A stretch of 64,000 nucleotides of DNA, from contig OZ020248.1 of NCBI GenBank assembly GCA_963971285.1, forward strand, positions 19,427,873 to 19,491,872. The letters run 5' to 3'. This document shows, piece by piece, positions 44,004-55,690 of the stretch (its first letter is position 1; every line of letters begins with the position of its first letter). Origin of the DNA: Astropecten irregularis. Lineage: Eukaryota > Echinodermata > Asteroidea > Paxillosida > Astropectinidae. Below the pieces are notes generated by a model. It saw only the letters and a list, made by a program, of their open reading frames with translations. It had not been told where the DNA came from and made no database searches. Both the position numbers and the translations under genes were made by a program.

Positions 44004-47000
44004 CAGTACCGCCCACAAATCACGCTGCTCAATGCACGCTATTAGTGAACGGCCGCACGCTCGCACGTTGCACGCTCAAGAATCACAGGGCTTCTTAAAC
44101 GTTTATACAATGTGCCTAATCCACACGATACACGATGTCAACCACACATTTGCATAACTAGTAGCGTGTATCGTGTGGAGCTTACACGCACGGCACGGAC
44201 AATGTGCTGCTACTTAATCTTCACAGCCAGACATCATGTATTGACACCTTCTTTTGAGTTAATCTGCAGACAATTACAATCGTCCACTTGTGGTTTATTG
44301 TTGTCTCCAACAGTAATTGGGGAGTATTGTGCGTTCACCCATGGTTCACCAAACAAGTTTGGCTGCATTTTCTTGTGGGTTTTTTCCCACAGGGACTTCT
44401 CTGTGACATGCATTATTTTTCTCCCTCAAAAAGTACATTCCGATCCCCGGCTGGAAATTATTTTTTGAGCTTGCAAGGGACTAATTGGTACCATTCTCTT
44501 TGCGACCAGCATTATTTTCTTCTCCAACAATTATTTAATTTGTGTGTGCACATTTTGCACTTTGTAAAAATCTTAATGGTAAGTGTCTGAGAAATTTGTC
44601 AGACCGCAAAGTTTACCATCGGATACGAATAAAAAAAGTATCTGAACATTTTTGCCCGCCGATCGACCAAAGTTTGTGTCGGTCCTATAAAAACTTAGAA
44701 GTGGGGAGATCTGTGTGGGGGAAATTGAGGAGATTGGGGACGTGGTTTCCTGATATTTTTCTGTCCAATAATCAAACGTCCTGACTCCTGATCGAGTGAA
44801 GTTTTCGCTTTTACTTAAAAATAATTGTTGCGAGATCCCAAAAATATTTCGACCGTCCGGCCTTTCAAATTAGGCCCAGGGCTATCACACATTTTATTTT
44901 CCTAATCAGGTAAATCTGACTTGAAATTCAATCAGTTATTTTGTCCACGCCAAGTAGAAACATAATTTTCACGTACCAGTATACTTGATCTGGCCTGATA
45001 AAATAATCATATAAAACCTTCCGAAAGCGACGATCTCAATGAAGATCCAAAACGTAAACATTGGCGCTGGCGTCATGCCATGCCGCACCGAATAGTCAGC
45101 TAGACATCTCGAAGCTTCTGTGACTGGTAACCGCGCGCTTTTTGTATAGGGTATGCATTGCATGCAATGTACCGCGTACCAGCGAAGTAATGTCGCAACA
45201 CGTGGAGGCGCAAGCAAGACAGGAAGCACATGGTGTGAAAGGTGCAGACCAGTAAAATAGGCCCAAATCGGTCCGCGGAGCTAATAAATTTTCTGTAAAA
45301 TCTTTTCTCTTAAAGCGTCTGGTGGAAAGTGGAACCCGATCACTAGAGTTTGGACATTCACCTTGGAGCCGTTTGGATGAAATCAGGCCCTAAATTCGCT
45401 CTATTTTGCCCTGTAGTGGAGGGGTACCATTTTGGGTCTGGCACCGGTCAATTCGGCCGTTTAGTTAGGGGTATTTTTCTTTGAATGTACTTTTCGGGAA
45501 AAATTCATCGGTTACCCTATAGAAAAGAAAATTGAAAAGAAAATGCAAATTGAAGTTTTCACCTTTATTTTGCCGTATTGGTCAGAAACTTCTGAGTAGT
45601 TTAAATTTTTTTTTAATTGGCCACTTTGCGTGGGAGCCTATGATAATTTATTTAGTGTCTGCACCACCCTGAACGTGAGATCGTTTTTATTTTTGAATAA
45701 ACATCGCTGGAGATCAGAGAAAGATTTTCAAATTTCAGAAAACCGGGAGAAACTCAAAATTGTAACTGATTTGGTGATGTTTGGCTAATCTAATGTAGGC
45801 GTTTTCCCAAATTTTAACCTTTCTTTATTGTAAATTTGATTTCCTGTTCGTATTTGTACGGTTGGGGGTTACAAGATGCGATTGTCCGATTAAAACAAAA
45901 TAAATTATGATCACTGCCAACAAAATTAATGCGATCGATTATGCAGCCTTAAACGGTATTCGTGTTGTGTTCCGTTATTATTTTCCTGGTATTAACCATT
46001 TATAGTATCATTTTCAGGCTCGGCAATTGTTTCGAAAACTGTGATGTTTCTCATGTTCTCCGTTCATGTATCGTGAATCCGATCCGAGTTCGACGGAAGC
46101 TGACTAACCACACCAACCAATGCGTGGCGTTTTATGTATATAACGCTTCCATGGATTGGTCAACATCCAAAACGTAGCAAGTAAGAAATTTTGCCATTGG
46201 CTTGCCGATCCCATGAGTCATAGTGTGCAATTTGGGACTTCCCCGTGAGCATGCAATCTCGACGTGCCACGCGGTCTTATTTTAGTCAGCTGCCCGAGTT
46301 GTTGTTGCGAGCAGAGTGTTTTGTACAGTATTATTGATACTGGGAATAAGACAAATAAACGCTGCACGTGCAGCGCAGTCGGGACCTGGGCGACACGGAA
46401 CAAATGTTATACATGTACATTACCAATATAATACCGTACGATGACCCAGTAATAAACATTATAAAACTGTGAACATTTTGTTGGCCAGCCGTACTCTTTA
46501 AAAACAATGTTTAGGAGTGGATATTATCATGCAACCTTTTCAATACATCAGTTCAGTATGGTGTCCAGTAAATATTAACACGTTTCATTGTCTTTTTTAG
46601 TATTGCAGATAACAAGCCGAATGTCCATGTAGCACCAGTGCCCGCGAACGAACGACCACATTCATCATAAAGTAGTTTCTTGATCGAAAATACATGTAGT
46701 GCATCTGTACTGTGACGCATTTTGTGTTGTCCTCAGATGTACTCAATTTTATTTAAATACCACCGTATTGTATTTTATAAAAATTATGTAAAATGTAACC
46801 ATGTCTATCAATCCTTTGTTTTATTGCAGCATGTTTGAAAAATAAATTTCACCATTTTACTTTTGGGCTATTTTGGTTTCAAATAATGTGAAAATGTAAA
46901 GTGTAATTCGTGTTTACAAATTGGCATAATTTATCTCTGAATGACTAAATTGTAGGCCTACTTGGTCCATGCATGGATAAATCTATAGCTCCATGGTCCA

Positions 47001-48887
47001 TGGTAATAATGTTATGTTCATCGATGTTTCACAGATTTAGAGTTAGACTTAAGCTCAGGCATTTACATTTTTCACGAATATAAATTGTTTGTTGGAATTG
47101 TTTGAATTGTGTGGACTTATTTCAATCTACATTTATTAACCTCTAGTAATAGCCAAAGAATACATGTATTTTTTTCAAGGCGCCGGCCTTTGCTAGCACG
47201 ATTTACCCACCTTGGTATAGATTTGTACCTTTCGGATGAAAACAAACTTGGAATTTTATCCTAAAGTTTACCAGACTTATATTTTACCTAAAACACAAAA
47301 ACTGCCGACTTCTCAACATCATCAAACTGGTCAGTCTGTTTACAAAGAAACACACACTATCTTATACGTTGTATTAACGCCATATCACCAAAGGTAAAAC
47401 CAATTTTTGAGGGAGATAAAAAAATGCAGAGATTGAGTCAGCAAAGTGGCTAAAAAATGTATTCTCAGCTACGGGGAAATTTAATGTTGGAGAGCAAAAC
47501 AACACATAGACCTAGGTCGCAAAGAAAATGGTACCAAGTGCCAGGCTCAGAAATTAATTTTCAGCCGGGGAATTCTGAATTGTTCGAGAACATTTATATT
47601 TTACGCTCCAAAAAAATAATCCTCAGCTGGAAATGGGGCCGTTGTTTTGCTCTCCAAGTAATTCCCGGCCGACATGTAAATGTAATACGTGTTTCCCATT
47701 GAAGCGTAAATTGCATTTTCCTTATCAGCTTAATTTTACTTCCATGTTGGTCAGTTATTTTCTGCTAGTTACATGTATCAAAGTCGAAACCCACTTTCCA
47801 CACACTCGTGAAAAGCCTTCCGAAAGCGACGATAGCATTGAATGGGTCATAAACATCACGCCCGGTGTACATGTATTTACACAGTCCTCCTGGCAATTAT
47901 CTCGAAACTTCCCTAACTGGTATCCGCACGCGTAATGAGTCACGATGTCAAAGCAGACGTGCACCAGCGAAATAAAGTCTCGACCACGTGTAGGCAGGAA
48001 ACCTCCATCCCTGGCCCTTGTGCCTAACGTAACATCGTAGACACAACGTGCGTTATGTTTTACATGTCGTAAAGTAGCATTCGATAAGGGCTATTATAGC
48101 AGGTGACTTTGGTAGAGGTTTTGCGGTAAAAAATCCTCTTTTAACCACACAAAAAGCTACACATTTTGCAATCGTTAGTCTAAATTTTAACATCCAAAAA
48201 GCCATTCACGCTTTGCAAGTCCGCTCATGAGCGACTCTGAAAATGTCAAAAATACATACATAATATATCCAGAACGGCCGGTCGAATTTAGCCGACCCAT
48301 GGCCAACCAAACAATTTTCCCAATACAAAACAGGTATCAGCTGTGCGCAAGCACGATTTCCCGAGTCGAAAAAAAATCTCCTGCGGCAACAATATTCGAT
48401 CTCCGCCAATTCGAAACCGATTTTCACCGTTCAAAAAATGTTATAAAAAACCTCTGAACAAATGGAAAGATTATCACATTTATATCAACCAAAGTTTCAA
48501 TTTTTTGAAAGCAAAATATTCTACACATTTTTCAGGCAAAGTGCCTCTGGGTAAGGCTTTGTTTGTTTAACACCGATTACGATCTTAATCCTCCTAAGCA
48601 TCCAATTCATATGGGCGTCCAGACCAGACAAAACTCGGGTTGGTTTTCAAAAGAAGGTGTACAATCATAATGACTGTGACTCCATGGCATTATAATGCTT
48701 GTGTGTATCGTGTTTGTTGTCGCACGATACTAGTTAAGGCTTGCGGTTTGCATTTGAGCGGCGGCTTAAACGTTTATTGTCTTGCGTGTATCGTGTAATC
48801 CACACGTTATTTTTCGTGTTCAGCAGACGCGATACACGCGCACGCTAATATAGTGTATCGTGGGCGCCTGACTTTTGGGCGGTACTG
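44004..48887. mobile_element. Candidate long pogo/Tigger-type element or composite
   Basis: The left end CAGTACCGCCCA and the inverse of the right end CAGTACCGCCCA match for 12 bp (about 17 of the first 20), and TA flanks both, as expected for Tc1/mariner-pogo (CAG...CTG). CGTGTATCGTG motifs recur near both ends. Two direct copies of a ~300-bp module lie inside (about 44893-45240 and 47711-48000), and a stretch near 44440-44520 is inverted near 47505-47590. No transposase ORF. The ends could belong to two separate MITEs. Confidence 0.4.
45245..45680. repeat. Dispersed repeat, copy 2 (partner 40135-40600)
   Basis: Same order of blocks as copy 1 (GGATGAAATCAGGCCCTAAA at about 45375, GTAGTGGAGGGGTACC, GTGGGAGCCTATG). 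It lies between the two direct internal modules of the candidate element at 44004-48887. Confidence 0.7.
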
Positions 48888-49063
48888 TAGCTTTTGCACG
48901 AAATGTCAAGCGTGGGTACCAGGCAAAATCGTCAGTCTCATGGCGAAATGCGTGATGGCCGGAAGACTATTGATTGAAAAGACGGATCAAAAACATATAA
49001 TATAAAGCAGTGATGAAAAATGATAAAAACAACTCATGGCAATATAGTGGCAAAGGGAATATT

Positions 49064-49538
49064 TCACAGGTTTTTAGTCAAGAAAACCAACATGTCGACT
49101 TTTTCTGGTTTAAGCAAAGATCGCTTGGCAGTGACGACGTTCCCAGCTACACTGAACAGTCGCTCCGAGGGAGAGCTTGTGCCTCAAATACACAAATATT
49201 TATGGGCAAGCTTGGAAAGACTGGGGTAAGCAGCTGCATGAATGTTCCACCACTGGAGAGGATCAATGTCCAGGCCAACATCCGGTGCGCCAATATACCG
49301 TGTCAACTCAAAGGTGGACCGGGCTTGTGGGGTTGTTGGGATGGCCGCCGTCTTCTTAATCTTACCCAGAAGTGTTGCAAGCGACTTCTTGACCGGTGGT
49401 TGCGCTGGTTGGTCATCATGTGCCGCGGTGTCATCGTCATCCTGTTGGGTGCCTGCCTTGGTCATCTCCGCCCTCACCTTCTCCTTGGCACTTACGCTCT
49501 CCTCCTCGGAGGTACCCAGTTTTGTAGCGCGGATCTTC
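49064..49538 (-). pseudogene. hAT transposase C-terminal dimerisation domain
   Basis: After an acceptor (TTATTTCATTCAG) the minus strand gives DPRYKTGYL in one frame, then EEESVSAKEKVRAEMTK in another, DPLQWWNIHAAAYPSLSKLA with HKYLCI, an in-frame TGA at 49184-49186, then GTSSPSERLFSVAGNVVTA and a normal stop at 49064. DPR(Y/F)K, DPL-WW, LA-x-x-YLCI and S-PSERLFS are the standard hAT (ZBED4-like) C-terminal blocks. One frameshift and one stop (Arg CGA to TGA would explain it). Confidence 0.8.
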
Positions 49539-49598
49539 TGAATGAAATAATTAATAATGCAATGACTAATAATATGAATATTTGTTCCCTTCATTGAC

Positions 49599-50220
49599 CT
49601 TGGCCGACATCTTCCTGCACTTCGCATTGACTGCATCACGCAGCTGCTTCTGTAGGGCTTCGCTGAAAATTATCCCCTCTGGGAATTCGATGGCGGCCTG
49701 TGCCATAATGGCCTCGAACACAGGGTGTTTCCTCAAACACTTTTTGACGATCTTACATCTTCTATTAAACACCTCACCGCCATGAAAATTTGACTCTGCT
49801 AATTCTTCTTGCGAAAATACCTCTGCCATTAACTTTACAACAAAATCTTTAGGATTATTTACCCGATCAAAAACTCTATCATATGTGTTCTTGTCCATGA
49901 TGTGGGTGCCCGTGTTCTGTGCACCGATGAGAACTTCCCCAATGACATGGTCAGTGACAGCGTACTTTGGCTTGGGCCTGGTTTCTCCCCTCACGGACGC
50001 CGAGTGATAGCCCATCTGGGCACGGAGATCGCGGACTTCGCGCCGGAGCTCCCTTACCTCTGACGTCACCTCTTCTAACTTTGCTAGCACAAAGACGAGG
50101 TCGGAGGGAGTCGATGGCTGTGGGGCGGGTTGGATTATCGTACTGTAATCATTGGAAGAATCAATGTCAACGAATGAAGATATGTCCCACTCTATGATGT
50201 TGAAGTTGGAGCGCTGGTTC
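49599..50220 (-). CDS. BEN-domain protein exon
   Basis: The minus frame reads an acidic start (FVDIDSSNDYSTIIQ), a coiled coil (LAKLEEVTSEVRELRREVRD), then the BEN domain: DFVVKLMAEVFSQEELAESN, FHGGEV, KCLRKHPVFEAIMAQAAIEF and LRDAVNAKCRKMSAK. BEN domains mediate DNA and protein contacts in chromatin regulators, some viruses and mobile elements. The frame continues unbroken upstream into the 30-bp minisatellite. Its 3' edge has a possible donor (GCCAAG^GTCAAT) 60 bp before the hAT exon acceptor, in compatible phase. No stop or shift is seen in the domain. Confidence 0.65.
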
Positions 50221-50618
50221 GGCTGGGTCCTGTGCGAGCTGACCTTGTTCGGCGGGGTCCCGTGCTGGCTGAGCTGGTTCGGCGGGGTCCCGTGCTGGCT
50301 GAGCTGGTTCGGCAGAGTCCCGTGCAAGCTGAGCTGGTTCGGCTGGGTCCTGTGCGAGCTGAGCTGGTTCGGCTGGGTCCTGTGCGAGCTGACCTGGTTC
50401 GGCGGGGTCCCGTGCTGGCTGAGCTGGTTCGGCAGGGTCCCGTGCTGGCTGAGCTGGTTCGGCAGAGTCCCGTGCAAGCTGAGCTGGTTCGGCGGGGTCC
50501 CTTGCTGGCTGAGCTGGTTCGGCGGGGTCCCGTGCGAGCTGAGCTGGTTCGGCGGGGTCCCGTGCGAGCTGAGCTGGTTCGGCGGGGTCCCGTGCGAGCT
50601 GAGCTGGTTCGGCGGGGT
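50214..50618. repeat. 30-bp minisatellite, about 13 copies
   Basis: Consensus GGTTCGGCGGGGTCCCGTGC followed by GAGCTGAGCT, with point variants. Because 30 is a multiple of three and no frame has a stop, at least five frames are open through it: minus-strand AEPAQLARDP, HGTPPNQLSQ and RTSSARTGPR decapeptides, and plus-strand LVRRGPVLAE and WFGGVPCWLS. It joins the upstream transposase-like frame (AEPAQ frame) to the BEN frame (HGTPPNQ frame). Confidence 0.9.
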
Positions 50619-50624
50619 ATGTAG

Positions 50625-52010
50625 GTATTCGACAGAAGCGAGTAGATGATGGAACAGGGTTTTCCCATATCACGTGTTCCTTGTATTTCAGTTGCAATGG
50701 TACAAGTGTGGTGCAAAACAAACTCAAATCAGAGTGTTCTGTGGTCGTGAATTTTTGTTTGTATTCACTTTGACCTGATGAGCCATAGGGCTGTGCATTC
50801 ACGGGTAATTTTGGACCCGAGTACCCTTTGCCCAAACGGGCGGGTACCCGGGTACCCGCAATATAATATAAAACATAAGAAATTAAGAACCCGGAAGTAT
50901 GTTGCGTAATGGCCGTTGGTGAGTACCGTATCGGGGCTCCGAGCCAGGCGTGCTAAAAAATTACCAGACCTTCCCCAAAACACCCCGACCTTTAGCGGAT
51001 TTCGGCTTTTTTTAGGGGTGCCGAATTTTAGTTTACGCTATTTCTACCGACATGACAGGCCAAGCAAAAGTTAGCGTGATCTTTTTTCCGACATCGAACA
51101 CCGACATCAAACACGATGTATGCATTGTCAGGGTTGTTATTTCGTTGCGTGTTCCCCGTAAAATATTCTGACCCCGTAAATCGCATTTTCCTGATCAGCT
51201 AAATCTTACTTGAATTTCAGTCGGTAATTTTGTCCAGTTGGCCAATAAAAAAAACCCACACTTTTCACGTACATGTGCTAGATCTTAAGAAATAACGTGA
51301 GAAAAATGACTACGGCGACAAACGCATTATTAAGACGTAATCTCGATGCATTGTGCACATGGTCAGCATGGTAATCCCGAATGTTTTATGGCTGGTATCC
51401 GCCCCACACACGGCCACGCGTAATAGCCGGCCACGATGTCAAAACAACGTGCACCAGTTTCGACCACGTGTGGGCAGGAAGACTACATACTGTATACACC
51501 GTACGTACTGTGTGTGTGCACGGTGTAGGCTCGGTCGGTTCCGATCATGATCTGCCGTACGCGGTAGGATTTTTGGTGGGTACATGTAGGCCTACATCGC
51601 GGCCGGGGTGCGTCGCGTTGTCGGGTACCGTAGATCGCGGCCGGACTGCGTCGATAATTGTGGCTCGCTACCGGCTTCGGTACAGATTTGCGGGAAATAA
51701 TCTGCTTTTGACATTGCAAAAAACTACCAATTTTGCAGGTCAGTGATGTATTATATGAAAAAGGGCATGGTGGTTATTTTTTTACGGGTAATAGAATCGA
51801 AAAAATGGAGCCGGGTACTCGATGGTTTCGGTCGGGTTTCGAGTACCCGGGTAGAACGCACAGCCCTAATGAGCCATCAAAACCCCATTTGCAGGTTAGG
51901 TCAAGGAAGAATGGATGTTCCTATTTAGGCAGTTTCTCAATTAGCTCATGGACGGTCTCCTGTTGTTGTTCCACGAAGGGTTGTGTGGTCCAGAAGACTT
52001 TGAACAGAAA
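50625..52010 (-). pseudogene. Transposase-like ORF interrupted by a hAT element
   Basis: With the insertion at 50786-51868 ignored, the minus frame joins across the target duplication: DLTCKWGFD then GSSGQSEYKQKF, SDLSLFCTTLVPLQL and WENPVPSSTRFCR. From memory DG-SSG-S-YKQ-F and SSTR-(F/Y)-CRP are conserved in a transposase-like family of hydrozoans, insects and molluscs; I cannot name it safely. Upstream of the insertion there is one stop (KLPK*) and a frame change. Downstream it runs into the minisatellite. Confidence 0.4.
50786..51868. mobile_element. hAT-type element, non-autonomous, perfect 8-bp target duplication
   Basis: Ends TAGGGCTGTGC and (inverse) TAGGGCTGTGC, flanked by ATGAGCCA at 50778-50785 and 51869-51876. 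Subterminal regions are rich in CGGGTACCCGGGTACCCG-type motifs in both orientations. The interior shares a ~300-bp module with elements at 5197-6542 and 44004-48887. No transposase ORF. Same terminal type as the MITE at 20910-21298 but a different interior. Confidence 0.85.
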
Positions 52011-52929
52011 CTTCGGATGAATTTTCGCTCACATCTGTATTTTTGAACTGGCAAGAATATTCACTATCAGATCCACCAAGCAGCTGATGTTTGCTAGCTC
52101 ATCTTTGACAGCAGTGATGACCTCTGCCCTCCTTGCACCAGTGATTGCTTTGAAAAAGGACAGCACCTTTTAACTACAGGGGCTTTTCCGAGGAAGTTAG
52201 AGAAACCAAGGGATCTCACTCTAATGTTGAATTCTTACCTGCTATACATGTATTTAAAAAAAGATAAGATACAGAGGAAGGGGAATGCATCATCATCAAT
52301 ACCATTGGCTGTTGGTAAAATAGTTTGAGAATGAAAATTAGCATATCAAAATTAATTTGAAATTTAAAACAATCACAACTTGTTTTAATAACGTCTTTAA
52401 ATTCACAACAGTGAGAAATATAAACAGATTCATATTAACAATCTGAATTGCTCATACATCTATAGACAAAAGATCATGGTTAATTGAATACCAACAATGT
52501 ACTGATAATTAGCTCGACATGTCAGTTGTCATCAACAATGGGCTTATTAGGACTACTCTTCTCTGCAGATTTGGCCTAGTTTACTCGTCAATGTTTTAAT
52601 TTGTTTTCAGTGAAAACTTCATGTTGACTTTGTCATTCAAATGGCATTAGACAGTGTTCCATAACTTGTTTGAAGGTTTTACAAACATTTTCCTCAGTCA
52701 AACATCCATTGACCTTTTGCAGCAAATTCAGTAAGAAAATCTCTGTCAGAATTTGCATGGACTGGCAAAACAAGAACTAGACTTGCTATGAAAAAAATTA
52801 TGAGGTGCATTATTCTTCTTATTTTGAGGACAAAATTCAATACTGCAATTCTTAATTCTCATGTCCACATTTCAAAAAACATCTGTCTGAAGTTGTACTA
52901 CTTTCCAAGACGGCATACAAACTTTAAAT
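52011..52929. other. AT-rich stretch, no recognised gene
   Basis: A minus-frame fragment near 51960-52080 (SDSEYSCQFKNTDVSENSSE) may belong to the interrupted ORF. The rest to 52929 shows no coding signal or element ends. Confidence 0.35.
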
Positions 52930-53330
52930 GAAAAAGAAAACCTCAGTGCTTGAAATCAGGAACTGGATGTCTTGTGTCAGAGAGCCCTTCTGTACGTTGC
53001 CTCCTCCCACCTTCACACTTAGGTGGCCATTGTAACTGTTGTTCCGGAGCTGGTTGTCAGTGAATACAAGGCCCATGAACTTAAGCACAAGTCTGTGTCC
53101 ATTTTGGGCCTTGAAGCATGTACCTCAAACTCTGACTTCTTCAATTCCATGTTGTGCAGTTCGTCTCCGATGGTGACGTAGAAGTCCCCCTCCTTTAAGT
53201 AAGCTGGCTTTCGGTGAGGTTGAGCACAGCTAAGTGCCAGTTGTTCCTCTATGAGGCCTGTCATGACTCTGGCTTCTTTCTTCCTGCTCTGCTTGTTTTT
53301 TTCATCCAAACTGCTGTTGCCTGCCAAGTT
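52930..53330 (-). pseudogene. BEN-like domain, frameshifted
   Basis: The minus strand reads LIEEQLALSCAQPHRKPAYL, FYVTIGDELHNMELKK, then changes frame near 53110 and continues RLVLKFMGLVFTDNQLRNNS and VKVGGGNVQKGSLTQDI. The second part aligns by eye with the BEN domains at 49599 and 62284 (L-K-(F/L)-M...F(T/S)-x-x-(Q/E)L-x-x-(N/S)...). The frame change makes it probably inactive. Confidence 0.45.
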
Positions 53331-54167
53331 TGGGACTCCTGGGAACCAATAGTAAAGATGCAGTCGTTGTCAGGACCACAAACAGCTGGTTGCAAAATGG
53401 ACCCAAGCTCAACAAAGTCACCGTTACAGATTTTTCTTATAATGGCAAGGGGACCCCAGAACCCAAAGCATCACAGAACGGCATGGACCAAGTGCTTGAC
53501 CTGTACTCTGACAGAGAGCGTCTCTTAGTACCCCTCCGGTATCTTCATTAGGTTCTTGGTGATCATATCAGTTGATGCCTGCAACCGGTTTATTGCTGTG
53601 AGCATCTTCTGCTTGTTCAATTCAAATAATTAAACAAGTAACTTCAATGCGGGTATGCAATGTACATGAACAGTTCACAGGTATCTTTGGGTCTCTGTAC
53701 ATGTGTACACCTACAGTCTCAAACTATTCCACCAGGTCTTTCAATCCACCATGTTGTGTGTTGGTCAACGAGTTCACAAAATCAAAATCTTTGGTCCTTG
53801 GTTTCTTCCTCCCAGATTTCCATTTGTTTCTTTTGCCTCTTTTTAATGCTGACAGGTTGACATACCATTTTTCATTGGCGCCAGGGTTTATTCCCGAGTT
53901 GGCATGCTACAATATTGTAGCATGTCCTTCGGGAACAGACTTACGGAGTAGAAGTTTCCTTGCAAGCCCTCTACCAAGAAAACCCCTTTACTGGCAACAC
54001 AAGTAAGCTTGTTGTTTTGGATTACCATTCTGGCCATGCTGAGCTGAGAATGGTTTTTGTCTTGGTCACCTTTATCAGGTGTGTCTGATGTCAGGACTTA
54101 TAAGGGACTATACAAGCATTAGAAAGATCAAGTTATGTACTTACATTATAAAGCAGACGTGCCCTCT
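53331..54167. other. Unassigned stretch with minor coding-like pieces
   Basis: Minus-frame pieces such as KWYVNLSALKRGKRNKWKSG (about 53790-53880) and CGPDNDCIFTIGSQESQTWQ (about 53330-53400) look protein-like but lack a recognised domain or splice sites. Confidence 0.25.
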
Positions 54168-55110
54168 CAGAGCTCGACAAATCCCGGGCCCGGACGCCCG
54201 GGACAACCACGCGAGGCCGCCGGGCAACCAGAGTTTCTGGTCGAAGAGCCCGCCGGACTACCATTTTTTCGCAAACACGTACTTATTATAGTTACTGAAC
54301 TTACCGAAAGGACGATCGCTCGAAAGAATACGTAAACATATCGCGTACGATACATCATGCACACCGCATGCACACCACGTGGCCGTATTGGCCCGGTCCA
54401 TGCAGCAGCAGAATTGCATCCAGAAAATTCCACGATGTCTATCCGCGCCGCACCATTCAAAGCATACGTTGTACACCAGTACACAGTCGCCAATTCGCAA
54501 TCGGGCCGGAAGTGCAAGCCTACATGTCGCACGTACAACGTGTGTATTTGATTCATGCAGTCAAGTCGCGCTCGGTACCGTGGTCGTGGATTTCGGCCGG
54601 CTTCAATGCAGATTTTTCGGTAATAAATGTGACATGTCGCGCTGAGCAAGTTATGAACGATTCTGACTGAATATTCTGTACGGTTGCCGGCACCAAATCA
54701 TCGCAAGATTCCCAAACACGCACGAAGATCGAGACCAGAAACTGAATGTATACGTCGGCGCAACGATCGTTGTAGCATGTTACACACACTCCTACATCGC
54801 TATGCATCCATTGATCGTGCACATTTTCAACACGTGCGCAATATAGCGCTATCATTCATTTTTATAAATCGGAGCTCGGGCAACCGCTAATTTTTGAAAC
54901 TTTCTTTGTGTGTGGAAGGCCTAGTGCCCCATCTGACAAGAAGAAAATAATTCATGATAAGGAATATGATCAAACTAAGAATTTGTTTTACGTATTTTTG
55001 TTTTAAATGTTTGAATGGTCGGACTACCAGTTTAAAGCACTGGGCTACCAGATTTCAAGGTGTGGTAGTCCGGTGGGCTACCAGTTATTTTATAAATTTG
55101 TCGAGCTCTG
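54168..55110. mobile_element. TIR element, hAT-like
   Basis: Left CAGAGCTCGACAAAT, right inverse CAGAGCTCGACAAAT, 15 bp perfect. Near the right end GGACTACCAG...GGTAGTCCGGTGGGCTACC repeats. The GC-rich interior ends with CGGCCGGCTTCAATGCAG, resembling the interior of the hAT element at 50786-51868. The 8-bp flanks are only partly alike, so superfamily is tentative. ORFs up to 160 codons lack motifs. Confidence 0.65.
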
Positions 55111-55114
55111 CCTC

Positions 55115-55398
55115 TTGTATGAGGGTGTCTGTGATTTGGCTCGTCTAGAGACCAGCAAATCGTCATTGCTGTACTGAGCAGACTCGACACACTCGTTGCG
55201 GCTTTTGCCCTTCGCACACAGAATCTGCCTTAGTGTCTTTCCGGTATTCCCGTACAACTTCCTTGTTACTGTGAATATTGGTAGGGGACGCAGGGGCAAA
55301 TGCTCCTCGGCCAGCGAATCCGAAACGAAGGAGAGAAATGGCGAATCGGGAAGTGCAAACCTCGAGAGATCCATCTTGAAAACTATGTTTTTTCTCAA
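55115..55398 (-). CDS. Short coding-like fragment related to 25540-25677
   Basis: The minus frame reads SPFLSFVSDSLAEEHLPLRP, RKLYGNTGKTLRQILCAKGK and SAQYSNDDLLVSRRAK. PSFVSDSL also occurs in the minus frame near 25000, so both loci derive from one repeat family. Function unknown. Confidence 0.25.
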
Positions 55399-55534
55399 TT
55401 TACTTATTTATATAGGCCTACGTATGCTATATATATGCTATATCTGGTCCATACTATACATTCATTGTTCTCAAGAAGGCTACTTCTGTATTGGTCAAGT
55501 TCTCGCTTCAACTTGTCCCTTTGAGCTGTAGTTG

Positions 55535-55690
55535 GGATATCCAGAGATAATTCCTCATCATGGTTATGTGAATTTCCCACTGTCGCCTTGGCTAGGACCT
55601 TTTCAAATAAAGTAATATCCCCACCACATCACTCGCCATCACAGATACATGTCTGTTGGCATATGTCACAACATTGGTGTTGTTGAAAAC
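55535..55690 (-). pseudogene. Possible RecQ-like helicase C-terminal zinc-site fragment
   Basis: The minus frame reads HQCCDICQQTCICDGEWC, TLFEKVLAKAT and IPTTAQRDKLKRELDQYRS. CCD-x-C-x-x-x-C-x-C is typical of the C-terminal cysteine cluster of RecQ-like helicases encoded by invertebrate repeats. No helicase motor motifs were found upstream; the neighbouring frame (55592-55777) is probably a shadow. Confidence 0.3.

Noticed and set aside
49010-49597. Plus-strand ORF of 195 codons
   Set aside because: Antisense to a clear hAT dimerisation domain (DPLQWW, PSERLFS) on the minus strand.
50152-50649. Trp/Gly/Leu-rich plus-strand repeat protein
   Set aside because: It is one of at least five open frames of a 30-bp minisatellite; the minus BEN frame is the only one that continues into a recognisable domain.
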